A stretch of DNA of 64,000 nt from JALHSW01 sp963720675 (GCA_963720675.1 CAVRGH010000010.1:434001-498000), one strand, 5' to 3'. Positions 1 to 9,144 are shown, counted from the stretch's first letter. The notes: generated from the sequence alone by a model not told the origin. Numbers and translations are program-made.

Positions 1-685
1 TCTCGTCACCCGCGGCCGCGCTCGTGAGCTCGGTCGGGGTTCCGAGCGCGACGAGGCGTCCGTGGTCGACGATCGCGAGGCGATCGCAGAGCTGCTCGGC
101 TTCGTCCATGCCGTGGGTGGTCAGCACGACCGTGACCCCGTCGTCGCGCAGCCCGCGCACCAGATCCCAGGTCGTCGCCCGGGCGTGGGGATCCATGCCC
201 GCGGTCGGCTCGTCGAGGAAGACCACACGCGGTCGTCCGATCAGAGCGATCGCGAGGGAGAGCCGTTGCTTCTGACCGCCCGACAGCCGCCGGACGTAGG
301 TCTGGCGCGCATCGTCGAGGCCCACGGCACCGAGGAGCCGGTCCGGGTCGTCGGCGTCGTCGTAGAAGGCGGCGAACAGGCGCAGTGCCTCCAGGGGCTT
401 GATCCCCGGCGCGAGCCCACCCTCCTGGAGCATGACCCCGACCTGGGGCCGGAGCTGTCGACCGTCGGCGATCGGGTCGAGGCCGAGCACGCGCACGCGC
501 CCCACATCGGGACGGCGGTAGCCCTCGAGGATCTCGACCGTCGTCGTCTTCCCGGCACCGTTGGGTCCGAGGATCCCGAAGACCTCGCCCGGTGCGACGC
601 TCAGCGACAAGCCGTCGACGGCCCGCGTGGACCCGTAGTGCTTCTCGAGATCGACGACCTCAATCGCCTCGGTCGCCGGGAGCAT
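1..685 (-). CDS. ABC transporter ATP-binding protein, 3' end outside the window
   Basis: Nucleotide-binding subunit of an ABC exporter, probably of the drug/lipid efflux (DrrA/CcmA-like) type; ATP hydrolysis on the inner face of the membrane would drive a partner permease that should lie beyond position 1. About 228 codons are visible. Walker A (GPNGAGKT, near residue 40), the signature LSGGQKQR (near residue 140), Walker B (VVFLDEP) and the switch His (LTTHGMDEAE) are all present in order, so it should be active. The ATG at 685 is chosen because a TAGGCT box sits 9 nt upstream. The reading frame is intact to the window edge. The transported substrate cannot be read from this subunit. Confidence 0.9.
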   Translation of the reverse strand, partial: MLPATEAIEVVDLEKHYGSTRAVDGLSLSVAPGEVFGILGPNGAGKTTTVEILEGYRRPDVGRVRVLGLDPIADGRQLRPQVGVMLQEGGLAPGIKPLEALRLFAAFYDDADDPDRLLGAVGLDDARQTYVRRLSGGQKQRLSLAIALIGRPRVVFLDEPTAGMDPHARATTWDLVRGLRDDGVTVVLTTHGMDEAEQLCDRLAIVDHGRLVALGTPTELTSAAAGDE

Positions 686-694
686 CGGGCGCGC

Positions 695-700
695 AGCCTA
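695..700 (-). promoter_or_regulatory. -10 box of the ABC ATPase gene
   Basis: TAGGCT on the minus strand, 9 nt before the ATG at 685, with no Shine-Dalgarno between: leaderless-type start. Confidence 0.45.
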
Positions 701-732
701 CCGGAGGCGTCTTCTGTGCCCAGATCGAGTGC

Positions 733-1578
733 TCAGCGGCTGAGGAGACTGCGCCCGGCCACGAATGCCTGGCGCGTCCGCGGGACCCGCACCCGGTCGG
801 TGAAGACGTCGCCGTCCGCCCGCTCGATCGCCTCGAGGATCTCCGCGTTCATGTTCCGCGCCGCGCGGATGGCCCGCGCCGACGGTGCGGGCAACATGGG
901 CATCCCGCGGTCAGCCAGCTCGAAGTACTCCCAGGTCCGCCCGATCTCGAATGCCATCAGCGCCTGCCATTCCGGCGACACCTTGCGCAGCCAAGGGTCG
1001 GCGCCGAACCGCTCGAGGTCCTCACGCGGCAGGTACACCCGGCCGCGATCGAGATCGCTTCCGACGTCGCGTAGGAACGCGGTGAGCTGGAACGCGATGC
1101 CGAGGTCGTGGGCCGGCGCGATGGCCTCGGCCGACGTCGGCTCCAGGATCGGGAGCATCATCTCCCCGATCACCGCGGCCGAGCCGTCCATGTAGTCGAG
1201 GAGATCGTCGAACGTCTCGTACTCCACGACCGTCAGGTCCATCGTCATCGACCGGAGGTAGCGCCGGAAGCAGTCCGGGTTGAGGTCGAACGCCGACACC
1301 GTGTGCACCACGGCCTTGAGCACCGGGTCGTCGGAGTCCCCCCGGTCGAGATCCTCGAAGAACTCGTCGCCGTACTCGACGAGCGCGCGCTCCTTCTCGT
1401 CGGCCGCGACGGGGCCGAGCCGGTCGACGAGGTCGTCAGCATGCCGACAGAACGCGTAGAGGGCGTGGACGTGGTGCCGCTTCACCCTCGGGAGCAGATA
1501 GGTCGCGCCGAAGTAGAGCTTGCCGCGCGACTTCGTCAGGTCGCGGCAGTGCGAGTAGGACTCGTCGAGGGTGGTCAC
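733..1578 (-). CDS. crtB: phytoene/squalene synthase family protein
   Basis: Head-to-head prenyl transferase that would join two prenyl diphosphates (two GGPP to phytoene, or two FPP to a squalene-type product). 281 aa, normal for the family. The first Asp-rich motif is HADDLVD (about residue 47), the second is RDVGSDLDRGRVYLP (about residue 175), both binding Mg-diphosphate. GTG start at 1578 with a TACGGT box 8 nt upstream. The next gene upstream on the same strand is the polyprenyl diphosphate synthase that would supply its substrate, so the pair makes a short carotenoid/triterpenoid entry pathway. No desaturase or cyclase is in the window, so the final product is open; the crtB name is a best guess over hpnC/hpnD. 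Confidence 0.85.
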   Translation of the reverse strand: MTTLDESYSHCRDLTKSRGKLYFGATYLLPRVKRHHVHALYAFCRHADDLVDRLGPVAADEKERALVEYGDEFFEDLDRGDSDDPVLKAVVHTVSAFDLNPDCFRRYLRSMTMDLTVVEYETFDDLLDYMDGSAAVIGEMMLPILEPTSAEAIAPAHDLGIAFQLTAFLRDVGSDLDRGRVYLPREDLERFGADPWLRKVSPEWQALMAFEIGRTWEYFELADRGMPMLPAPSARAIRAARNMNAEILEAIERADGDVFTDRVRVPRTRQAFVAGRSLLSR

Positions 1579-1586
1579 CGCCCCGC

Positions 1587-1592
1587 ACCGTA
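1587..1592 (-). promoter_or_regulatory. -10 box of the phytoene/squalene synthase gene
   Basis: TACGGT on the minus strand, 8 nt before the GTG at 1578; leaderless arrangement. Confidence 0.5.
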
Positions 1593-1672
1593 CTCACCCG
1601 GGAGGCCGTCGACCCGAGGCGGCGCCTGCCGTCCGGGGACGCCTCCGCGGAACGACCCCGCCCCTCGGGCGG

Positions 1673-2746
1673 CTAGTGATCCCGCCAGGCGACGTAGGTG
1701 CCCAGCTCGGCGAGCGCGGTGCGTGCCTCGGGCGTGATCGGGGTCGCCGCCAGTGCATCCAGGGCCTCCTGGACGAAGACCTCGATCGACGCCTCGATCT
1801 CGTCGCGGGCGCCGGTGTCGACGAGCAGCGCCTGCAGCGCCACGATCTCGTCGTGGTCCAGATCGGGTCGGCCGAGGCGGGCGAGCAACGCCGCACCCTT
1901 GGCATCGACGCGACCGGCCGCGACCGCGACCAGCGGCGTCAGCTTGCCTTCGCGGAGGTCGTCGCCCACCGGCTTGCCGGTGACCGACGCGTCGCCGAAC
2001 ACTCCGAGGAGGTCATCGCGCAGCTGGAACGCCGCGCCGAGCGGGAGCCCGACCGCACTCAGGGACGGGCCGAGCTCGTCGATCCGCCCCGCGAGCGCGG
2101 CACCGAGGTGCAGCGGTCGCTCGACGGTGTACTTCCCGGACTTGTAGCGCTCGATGCGCGCCGCCTGGCCAGGGTCGCTCGAGCCGCTCGCGGTGCCGAC
2201 CAGGTCGAGGTACTGACCCACGCAGAGCTCGATCCGGAGCTCGTCGAAGATCGCCCGCGCGTCGAGGCGCGCCTCGCCGAACAGCATGTCGGCGTAGACG
2301 AACGCGAGGTCGCCCACGAGGATCGCCGCGCCCTCACCGAACCGTCGGGCCTCGGCGCGCCACTGCAACGCCTCATGCCGCGCGATGAACTGCGTGTGGA
2401 TCGACGGCAGCCCGCGCCGGCGGTCGGACCCGTCCATCACGTCGTCGTGCACGAGGGCGAACGTGTGGAGCAGTTCGAGCGCGGCGCCCGCGTCGACTGC
2501 TGCGTCCGACCCGGCCGCGCCGCCGGCACCGACGAACGCCCAGTGACAGAACGCAGGCCGCAGTCGTTTGCCCCCGGCAGCCACGAGGTCGCGGAGAGCC
2601 AGGAGGGGCTCGCCGAGGGCCGGGTCGACCGCGTGCCAGCGCTCGATCTCGGCGTCGAGAAGGCCCACGATCCGGTCCTCGGCTCGGCGCCCGACCTCGG
2701 CGAGGCTCGCCGGGACCTCGGTCGCGCGCGGCGCGGTCGCAGGCAC
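1673..2746 (-). CDS. polyprenyl diphosphate synthase (GGPP/FPP synthase type)
   Basis: All-trans isoprenyl diphosphate synthase that elongates allylic diphosphates with IPP. 357 aa. The first Asp-rich region is the short DDVMD (around residue 100, after FALVH), the second is LRDDLLGVFGD (around residue 250); the N-terminal GGKRLRP and a GKYTVERP segment are also typical. These are the features of the actinobacterial IdsA/CrtE type. GTG start at 2746 with TACGCT 6 nt upstream. It lies 94 bp upstream of the phytoene/squalene synthase on the same strand and is divergent from the SCP2-like gene. Chain length (C15 or C20) cannot be told from sequence by eye. Confidence 0.9.
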   Translation of the reverse strand: MPATAPRATEVPASLAEVGRRAEDRIVGLLDAEIERWHAVDPALGEPLLALRDLVAAGGKRLRPAFCHWAFVGAGGAAGSDAAVDAGAALELLHTFALVHDDVMDGSDRRRGLPSIHTQFIARHEALQWRAEARRFGEGAAILVGDLAFVYADMLFGEARLDARAIFDELRIELCVGQYLDLVGTASGSSDPGQAARIERYKSGKYTVERPLHLGAALAGRIDELGPSLSAVGLPLGAAFQLRDDLLGVFGDASVTGKPVGDDLREGKLTPLVAVAAGRVDAKGAALLARLGRPDLDHDEIVALQALLVDTGARDEIEASIEVFVQEALDALAATPITPEARTALAELGTYVAWRDH

Positions 2747-2752
2747 CCGACG

Positions 2753-2758
2753 AGCGTA
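2753..2758 (-). promoter_or_regulatory. -10 box of the polyprenyl synthase gene
   Basis: TACGCT on the minus strand, 6 nt before the GTG at 2746. The divergent box for the SCP2-like gene lies 38 bp away. Confidence 0.5.
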
Positions 2759-2795
2759 CGTCGATGCCCGGGCCGGTCCCGAAGCGTCGCGCCGG

Positions 2796-2801
2796 TACGA
2801 T
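2796..2801 (+). promoter_or_regulatory. -10 box of the SCP2-like gene
   Basis: TACGAT, 7 nt before a GTG at 2809. This placement is why the GTG at 2809 is preferred to an ATG at 2764 in the same frame. Confidence 0.5.
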
Positions 2802-2808
2802 CCGCCGC

Positions 2809-3231
2809 GTGCCCGAGTTCCTCTCCCCTGCCTGGGTCGATGCGCTCGACACCGCGCTCGCCGGGGTGGGCAGCCCGGACGCGGCCGTCGAGCTCGATCG
2901 CTTCGTGCTCGAGCAGCGGGTCACGTTCCCCGATGGCTCCACCCGGACGCACCACGTCGTCGCGGCCGACGGCCGGTTCCGCGCGGTGACCGGGCCGGCA
3001 CCGGCGGCAGACCTCGTCCTCACCACCGACCTGGAGACGGCGGTCGCGATCCAGCGGGGTGCGGTGAACGCGCAGTTCGCCCTCGCCGCAGGGCACCTTC
3101 GCCTGGGTGGCGACCTCGACCGCCTCCGCGCGCACGCCGGCCTGTTCGAGCGACTCCACGACGTCTTCGCCGACCTGCGCTCGGTGACCACGTACCCGCT
3201 CGGGTCGGATCCGTCCGCCGAGAACCCGTAA
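2809..3231 (+). CDS. SCP2 sterol-binding-domain-like protein
   Basis: Small (140 aa) protein resembling the SCP2/sterol carrier fold: alternating strands with FPDGSTRTHHVV and a central D-x-V-x-x-x-D region followed by an amphipathic C-terminal helix. Family members bind lipids or fatty acyl groups in a hydrophobic tunnel, and in actinobacteria they often sit near beta-oxidation genes, as here (acyl-CoA dehydrogenase 59 bp downstream on the same strand). The start is set by the TACGAT box. There is no signal peptide, so it should be cytoplasmic. The fold call is from pattern only; ligand unknown. Confidence 0.6.
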   Translation: MPEFLSPAWVDALDTALAGVGSPDAAVELDRFVLEQRVTFPDGSTRTHHVVAADGRFRAVTGPAPAADLVLTTDLETAVAIQRGAVNAQFALAAGHLRLGGDLDRLRAHAGLFERLHDVFADLRSVTTYPLGSDPSAENP

Positions 3232-3277
3232 GGCCAAGCCTCGGGGAGCGGGCGGTCGAGGAGCCGAACGCCACCGC

Positions 3278-3283
3278 TAGCAT
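3278..3283 (+). promoter_or_regulatory. -10 box of the acyl-CoA dehydrogenase gene
   Basis: TAGCAT, 7 nt before the ATG at 3291; leaderless arrangement. Confidence 0.5.
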
Positions 3284-3290
3284 CGCCGAC

Positions 3291-4511
3291 ATGACGATCT
3301 CCGAAGCCGACTTCCGCACGGAGGCCCGGGCGTTCCTCGACGCGAACGCGGAGCGCCGGGTCGAGGAGACCTTCGAGTGGGGCAAGGGTTCCGACCAGGT
3401 CGGCCTGCTCGAGGAGAAGTCCGCCGAGCAGGAGGCCGACGAGGTCGCCAGCGCCAAGCGCTGGAAGGCCACCGAGTTCGACGCCGGCTTCGGGTGGATC
3501 ACCGGCCCGGAGGAGTACGGGGGCCGGGCCCTCCCGGCCGGTCACGAGCGCGCCTACCGAGAGCTGGTGGCCGACTACGCGATCCCGTCGCAGTCGATGT
3601 TCGGCATCGGCCTCGGGATGGTCGCGCCCACGATCCTCGCCCACGCCGTCCCCGAGGTGAAGGAGCGCTACCTGACCGCGATGTACCGGGGCGACGTCGT
3701 CGGCTGTCAGCTCTTCTCGGAACCGGTCGCCGGCTCCGATCTCGCCGGCATCCAGACCAAGGCCATGCGCGACGGCGAGGAATGGCTCCTCACCGGGCAG
3801 AAGGTGTGGACCTCTGGCGCCCAGTTCAGCGACATCGGCGAGATCATCACGCGCTCCTCCCCCGACAAGCCCAAGCACAAGGGCCTGACGATGTTCGTGG
3901 TCGACATGAAGGCGCCCGGCGTCGAGATCCGCCCGCTCCGCCAGATGACCGGTGGCGCCTCCTTCAACGAGGTGTTCTTCGAAGACGTGCGCGTCCCCGA
4001 CTCGCACCGACTCGGCGACGTCGACGAGGGGTGGACGGTCGCGCTCACCACGCTCATGAACGAGCGCGCCGCGATCGGCGGCGGCGGGGCCGGACTCGGC
4101 ACCATCAGCTTCAGCCGCTTCCGCGAGATGGCCAGGTACTACGGCCTCTCGAACGACGCGGTGACGCGTCAACGCCTCGCCGACATCTACGTCCGCCAGC
4201 AGGTCGCAAGGTTCACGCACCTCCGGGCGATGGGCAAGATCCGAGCGGGTCAGCTCCCCGGCCCGGAGATGTCGATCGCGAAGCTCGCGCTCACCGCGAA
4301 CATGCAGCGGATCGCCCAGGTCGTGGGCGAGATCCTCGGGCCGCGCATCGCTGCGGATACCGGCGAGTGGGGCGCGTACGCGTGGTCGGAGTTCGTGTGC
4401 GGCATCCCGGGCCTGCGCATCGCCGGCGGCACCGACGAGGTGATGCGCAACATCGTCGGCGAGCGCGTCCTGGGGCTACCCAAGGAGCCCCGAGGCGACG
4501 CGAAGACGTAG
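3291..4511 (+). CDS. acyl-CoA dehydrogenase family protein
   Basis: FAD-dependent dehydrogenase that would introduce an alpha,beta double bond in an acyl-CoA and pass electrons to ETF. 406 aa, intact. The middle domain has the FAD/substrate loop (QLFSEPVAGSDLAG, about residue 140) and the WxTSGAQ stretch; the C-terminal part ends in GGTDEVMRNIVGERVLGLP, the usual FAD-binding tail. The N-terminal helical domain has an unusually charged insert (residues 20-60, rich in E/K). ATG at 3291 lies 7 nt behind TAGCAT. It overlaps the next gene by one base (TAGTG), implying coupled translation. Chain-length preference is not evident. Confidence 0.9.
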   Translation: MTISEADFRTEARAFLDANAERRVEETFEWGKGSDQVGLLEEKSAEQEADEVASAKRWKATEFDAGFGWITGPEEYGGRALPAGHERAYRELVADYAIPSQSMFGIGLGMVAPTILAHAVPEVKERYLTAMYRGDVVGCQLFSEPVAGSDLAGIQTKAMRDGEEWLLTGQKVWTSGAQFSDIGEIITRSSPDKPKHKGLTMFVVDMKAPGVEIRPLRQMTGGASFNEVFFEDVRVPDSHRLGDVDEGWTVALTTLMNERAAIGGGGAGLGTISFSRFREMARYYGLSNDAVTRQRLADIYVRQQVARFTHLRAMGKIRAGQLPGPEMSIAKLALTANMQRIAQVVGEILGPRIAADTGEWGAYAWSEFVCGIPGLRIAGGTDEVMRNIVGERVLGLPKEPRGDAKT

Positions 4512-5287
4512 TGGCGCTCCCGTTCGAGCGCCTTCGCGCGCTGGCGCGCTATTCGGGTGACGACAGCGAGCTCGTCCTCGAGGCGGCCGACTGCCTCGGA
4601 GACTTCGGATCGGATCCGCAGCTCCTCACGGTGTGCCGCCGGCTGCTGGCGCACCACCCGGCTTCGGGTCCGCTGTGGTGGCTGTGCGCGCACGTGGTGG
4701 CCGCGGCGAACCCCACCCAGGCCGCGAACGACGCCGCCCGACGTCTCCGAGCCGACCGCTCCGCGGCGCGGCTCGCATCGACGCTCCCGTTCCCGCACGA
4801 CGATCCGATCGCCGTCCTCGGCTGGCCCGAGGTGGCGGGTGCTGCGCTCTCGGAGCGCCCCGACCTCGACGTGGTCGCGATCCGCGGCCACGGTGGCGAC
4901 GACGGTCTCCGGTACCGGCTCCCGCGCACCGAGGTCCGCCCCCGGGTCGTCGACGAGACCACCGCGATGGCCCTCGCGCCGAGCCACCTGCTGGTCGAGG
5001 TGCTGGCCACGAGCCCGACGACGGCCCTGGTACCGATCGGCACGGCCGACCTGCTGTGGTCGCTCCCTGCCGCCCGCCTCTGGCTGGTGGCCGGGTCCGG
5101 TCGGCTGCTCCCCGAGCGCCTCTTCGAGGTCGCCCGCCACGAGGTCGAGCGGGCCGACAACCCCGTGGCCGAAGCGTTCGAGGTCGGACGGGCCGAACGA
5201 GTCGCCGGGCCGGCCGGCCTCGACCCGCCCGAGCGCCTCGCCGCCCGGGTCGACTGCCCCGTGGCCCCCGAGCTGCTCCGCCTCTAG
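4511..5287 (+). CDS. conserved-looking protein of unknown function
   Basis: 258 aa from a GTG whose first base is the last base of the acyl-CoA dehydrogenase stop codon, so it is probably co-translated with it. I do not recognise the family. The N-terminal 90 residues are helical (an ALARYSGD start, then Leu/Ala-rich helices with LWWLCAHVVAA), reminiscent of a short repeat scaffold. The C-terminal half alternates strands and helices (HLLVEVLATSPTTALVP, ARLWLVAGSGRLLP), somewhat like an eIF2B/Rossmann-type alpha-beta domain. No signal peptide, cofactor motif or catalytic signature stands out. Composition matches its neighbours and the frame is intact. Confidence 0.75.
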   Translation: MALPFERLRALARYSGDDSELVLEAADCLGDFGSDPQLLTVCRRLLAHHPASGPLWWLCAHVVAAANPTQAANDAARRLRADRSAARLASTLPFPHDDPIAVLGWPEVAGAALSERPDLDVVAIRGHGGDDGLRYRLPRTEVRPRVVDETTAMALAPSHLLVEVLATSPTTALVPIGTADLLWSLPAARLWLVAGSGRLLPERLFEVARHEVERADNPVAEAFEVGRAERVAGPAGLDPPERLAARVDCPVAPELLRL

Positions 5288-5299
5288 CCGGGAGCAGCT

Positions 5300-5352
5300 C
5301 GGAGCAAGTGGCGCTGCAGGATCGTCGTGCTCCCCGAGCGTCGCTTGCTCCG
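5300..5352. terminator. inverted repeat between convergent genes
   Basis: CGGAGCAAG at 5300-5308 and its complement CTTGCTCCG at 5344-5352 (9 bp) flank a 35-nt spacer between the unknown gene (plus) and rmuC (minus). It could act as a two-way terminator, but the loop is long and there is no T-run. Confidence 0.3.
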
Positions 5353-5369
5353 TTCTTCGCGGGCGGCGA

Positions 5370-6578
5370 TCAGGCCTCCAGCGCGAAGCGCGCCGGCGCA
5401 TCCTCGATCAGCTCGAGCTCAGGCTGGTCGTCGCCGCGCTGGCTCCGGATCAGATCGATCTTGTGCAACGGGCGCTCGAGCGCGCGCTTGCGGGTACCGA
5501 CGAGCGCTTCGTACTCCCTGCCGGCCGCCTCGATGCGCGCACCGACCTTGTCCATCTGACCGACGAACTTGTCCCACTGCTCGTGGAACTGGCCGAGCAG
5601 CCCGAGGATCTCGTCGGACGTGCGCGCCAGCTGGAAGTTCTCCACCATCTGCCGGATCAGGGCCAGGACTGCGAACAAGGTGAGCGGGGAGCAGAACACC
5701 ACGCGCTGGCGGACCGCGGCGTCGACGATCCCGCTGTCGTGCTCGTGGATGAACGCGTACAGCTGCTCGTTGGGGATGAACAGCAGCACGAAGTCGACCG
5801 TGCCGCCCGACGCGTCGATGTAGTCGCGGGAGCTCAGCTCCTTGACGCGTGCCTTGACGTCGCGCAGGAAGTCGTCCTGGTAGCGCTTCGACTCGAGGTC
5901 GGACGTCGCGTCGCAGAAGCGCAGGTAGTTGTCGAGCGGGAACTTCACGTCCATGTGGAGCAGCAGATCGTTCGGCAGCAGGAACGTGAAGTCGGGGATG
6001 CCGCGCGCGCCCTCGAGCGAGCGCTGCTTGCGGTAGTTGACGTTCTCGACGAAGCCGGCGAGACGCAAGACGTCCTCCGCCATGCGCTCACCCCACTGCC
6101 CGCGCGCCTTCGTGCTCGAGAGCGCCTCGCGGAGGCTGCTGGTGGTCTGGAGCAGCGACGTGACGCCCTCGTGCTGCATCGTGAGCTGCTCGCTGAGCTG
6201 ACCGAACTTCTGCACGCGGTCGGCCTCGAGCGTCTGCATCAGCGTCGAGACCTCGTCGAGCTTGGCGTTCATCGACCCCAGCTGCTGGTCGATCAGCGAC
6301 TTCTTGCCGTCGAGCTCCTGGCCGACCCGCGCCCGCTCCGAGCCCATGAGCTCACGGTTCTGCACGAGGACGTGGTCGACCGCGGCCCGGACCGCTGCGT
6401 CGCGCTCCTCGGCCGCCAGGCGCCGCTGGTCCTCCACGGCCTGGCGAACGGCCTCGTCGACGGCCTGGTGGACCGCCTCGGGCCGGGTGCGGCCCCGCAG
6501 GACCGACACCATCACCCCCACGACCACCACCAGCACGACCAGCACCAGGACACCCAGGACGCTCAGCAACATCTCCAT
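5370..6578 (-). CDS. rmuC: DNA recombination protein RmuC
   Basis: RmuC-family protein, thought to limit recombination between inverted repeats; contains a nuclease-like domain. 402 aa: an N-terminal membrane helix (residues 4-25, LLSVLGVLVLVVLVVVVG), a long coiled coil (about 35-190), then the RmuC core (about 195-345) with ARGQWGERMAEDVL, the GIPDFTF strand and the conserved HMDVKFPLDNY containing the catalytic-type D-x-K. The C-terminal LHKIDLI region is charged. ATG at 6578. Intact and typical in length; monocistronic, convergent with the gene on its left and followed by the beta-propeller gene on its right. Confidence 0.93.
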   Translation of the reverse strand: MEMLLSVLGVLVLVVLVVVVGVMVSVLRGRTRPEAVHQAVDEAVRQAVEDQRRLAAEERDAAVRAAVDHVLVQNRELMGSERARVGQELDGKKSLIDQQLGSMNAKLDEVSTLMQTLEADRVQKFGQLSEQLTMQHEGVTSLLQTTSSLREALSSTKARGQWGERMAEDVLRLAGFVENVNYRKQRSLEGARGIPDFTFLLPNDLLLHMDVKFPLDNYLRFCDATSDLESKRYQDDFLRDVKARVKELSSRDYIDASGGTVDFVLLFIPNEQLYAFIHEHDSGIVDAAVRQRVVFCSPLTLFAVLALIRQMVENFQLARTSDEILGLLGQFHEQWDKFVGQMDKVGARIEAAGREYEALVGTRKRALERPLHKIDLIRSQRGDDQPELELIEDAPARFALEA

Positions 6579-6695
6579 GCACCGAGAGTCCCATGGGGGT
6601 GTGACAGCTACGTGGATGGCCCCTGACCTGCGGTTTTACCGATTCCGCGACGCCCGGCGGCGCCCGGGCGAGGCCGAGACGCGGCGAGACCGAGC

Positions 6696-8276
6696 TCAGG
6701 CGTCGCCGATCGCGAACTCGAAGCCGCCCCGGGTGCCCACGTAGATCCGGCCCTTCCAGACCGCCGGCGTGGCCTCGATGCACTGGCCCAGGGGCACCTG
6801 CCACAGCTCGGGCGGGTCGATCGCCGTGTTCGTTGACGTCGTAGGCGTGGAGCACGCCCGGCGCAATCACCCTGCAGCCACACGCCGTCGACGATCGACT
6901 GGCGAGCCCATCAACGGCGCGGGGAGGTGCTTCTCCCACCGGATCGCCCCGGTGTTCCGGTCGAGGCCCACGGCCCGGCCCGTGTACGTCGTGTAGATCG
7001 CGAGGTCGCCGACGATGCCCGGGGTCCCCCAGACCCCGGCCTTCTCCGCGCCCTGGTCGTGCTGGGTCCAGACGAGCGGGTTGTCGGGTTGGGCCGGGTT
7101 CAGCTTCCACATCTGGCCGACCGCCGCGCTCTGCGCGTTGTGCCGCTCCCACTCCGACCCGCCGTAGAGCTGCCCGGCCTCGTCGACGACGACGGACGCG
7201 TCGCTGTCGTCACCGGTCCAGAAGCGGAAGACGCGCGTCGGCTCACCCGTGCCCGCGAGGATCGGACCGATGTCCCAACCCTGGATCAGCCCACCGGAGT
7301 TCCCGAAGTACAGGGTGTTGCCGGAGACCGCGACCGAGTTCTCGATCGAGACCTCCGATCCGACGGCGCTGATCAGCTCGTCGTCCCAACCCGGCGCGTG
7401 CCAGATGAGCTCCGGAGCGATCGCGACGAGCCCGTCGGGCCCGACCGCACGGTTGAGCTTCACGATGTGGATCTGACTGTTCTCGCCGCCCTCGAAGAGA
7501 TAGTCGCCCAACACGAGCCCGCTGCCGTCCCAGTCGTTGTTCCACTTCACCGGGCGACACGGCATCCGCGCTGAGCTTCCACAGCTCGGTCGGCGACCGG
7601 CCGGTCGATCGCCAGCACACGGAAGTAGTTGTCGCGCGACCCGATGTAGATCAGCGGGAGCCCCTCGGGGTCGACGCTCACCGAACCCTTGATGATGTCG
7701 TCCGGTCTGGAACGGCGGGAGGATGTCCTGACCCGTCGCAGCATCGACGAAGTGCACGGCCCCGTCGTACGCGCCGAACACGACCCACGTGCGTCCGTCG
7801 CGCTCGAACACCGCCGGCTGCCCGGTCCAGCCGTTCCCGCACCAGCGGGTCGTCTCGCCCTTGTCCTCGGAGAGCCGGCACATCTGCTCCCCCGGGTACT
7901 TCCACACCACGTGGGGCGCCACCGGCATCGGGCCCTGGCCGTAGTAGTTGCGCGTCGGGTTCCCGCGGAAGGTGAGGAGGCCCTCGACCTTCGCCTTGGG
8001 GAAGGGCCGGAACGCGGACTCGGGATCGACCCAGCCGGTGTACGGCGGCTTCGTCGTCGTGGTGGTGGTCGGGATCGTGGAGGTGGTCGATCCACCCGAG
8101 GCCACCTGGTCGTTCGCGTCGCCCTGCGTGCGGGTGAGGGCGTACGCGCCGGCCCCCACGACCGCGATCGCCAGGATGGTGGCGGTGACGAAGGCGAAGA
8201 TGCGGCGGCGGCGGGCCCGGCGCTGTCGTTCCACGGCACGGCGTCCGCCGGAGGATGGAGTCACCGACGTCACCAC
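6696..8276 (-). CDS. membrane-anchored PQQ-type beta-propeller protein (frameshifted)
   Basis: Starts with a basic segment and a single membrane helix (IFAFVTATILAIAVVGAGAY), then a Thr-rich linker and an outside propeller domain built of repeats such as PAVFERDGRTWVVFGAYDGAVHFVDAATG and TPGIVGDLAIYTTYTGRAVGLDRNTG, which resemble PQQ/quinoprotein-dehydrogenase blades. No heme-binding CxxCH is seen, so it may be a scaffold or binding protein and not an enzyme. The reading frame is broken near 7705 and restored near 7560-7600, then broken again near 6890 and 6840. The last blade ends at a TGA at 6696 (after IYVGTRGGFEFAIGDA). The protein on both sides of each break is well conserved, so sequence error is likely. 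Confidence 0.75.
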
Positions 8277-8365
8277 GGCAGCGTAATCCCGCGACCACGA
8301 CCGTCCTGGTCAGGCCAGTCCTGTGGGAGGCGTCAGCCGACGCGCGTGAGCCCCGCAGGACGCCG

Positions 8366-9124
8366 CTAGAAGGTCCCGCCGTCCACGACGATCTTCTGGT
8401 CGTTCACGTAGCGCCCGGCATCGGAGACGACGAACCGCACGACGTCCGCGACCTCCTCGGGGCTGCAGACGTGCCCGAACGGGGCCTTCGGGTCGAGCTG
8501 GCGGATGTCGTCGGCGCCCATCGCCGCACGGGCGAGTCGTCGGCCCATCTCGGTGTCGACCAGGCCCGGCGCCACGACGTTGACGTGGATGTCAGCCTTC
8601 CGCTCCTCCTTCGCGAGCGTGCGCGCGAGTGCCTCGAGCGCGGCCTTCGCCATGTTGTAGGGCGCGGAGTTCGGTCCCCAGGAGACGGTCGCGGCGCTCG
8701 AGATGTAGACGATGTCGCCGCGTGGGCGCGTCCGCATCCCCGGCACGATCAGCTTCGTCAGAGCGAAGGCCGAGAGCGCGTGCACGCGCCAGACCCGTTC
8801 GATCTCGTCGGGATCCGTCTCGGCCACCGTCTGGCCGCGACTCGCGATGCCGGCGGAGTGCACGAAGATGTCGATCGCACCGAAGTCCGCAGTGACTGCT
8901 TCCACCATGCGGGCATCGGCCTCGAGGTCGTCGACGGATGCCTGGTACGACTCGGCGTGGCGACCGAGGTCGCGGATCGCGCCGACCGTGGCCTGCGCGC
9001 TCTCCTCGTCGCGGCGGTAGTTCACCGCGACGTCGGCACCGTCGGTCGCGAGCGCTCGCGCGATCGCCGCCCCGATACCCCGGTTGCCGCCGGTCACCAG
9101 CGCGACGCGTCCGTCGAGTCCCAT
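8366..9124 (-). CDS. short-chain dehydrogenase/reductase (FabG-like)
   Basis: NAD(P)-dependent oxidoreductase of the classical SDR type, 252 aa. The nucleotide-binding TGGNRGIG is at residues 10-17, the N of the HSAG motif near 90, the catalytic Ser in ISSAA near 140 and Tyr-x3-Lys (YNMAK) near 153. The tail ends in VVDGGTF as in FabG homologues. The acceptor is a keto group of an unknown substrate. The ATG at 9124 has a GAAGGA stretch just upstream. It stands between the propeller gene and the nuclease gene on the same strand, 20 bp from the latter's stop. Confidence 0.9.
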   Translation of the reverse strand: MGLDGRVALVTGGNRGIGAAIARALATDGADVAVNYRRDEESAQATVGAIRDLGRHAESYQASVDDLEADARMVEAVTADFGAIDIFVHSAGIASRGQTVAETDPDEIERVWRVHALSAFALTKLIVPGMRTRPRGDIVYISSAATVSWGPNSAPYNMAKAALEALARTLAKEERKADIHVNVVAPGLVDTEMGRRLARAAMGADDIRQLDPKAPFGHVCSPEEVADVVRFVVSDAGRYVNDQKIVVDGGTF

Positions 9125-9144
9125 CGGTCCTTCGTCTCCTCGGG

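Noticed and set aside
62..1195. 377-codon plus-strand frame at the left end
   Set aside because: It lies antisense to the ABC ATPase and phytoene/squalene synthase, both with full motifs.
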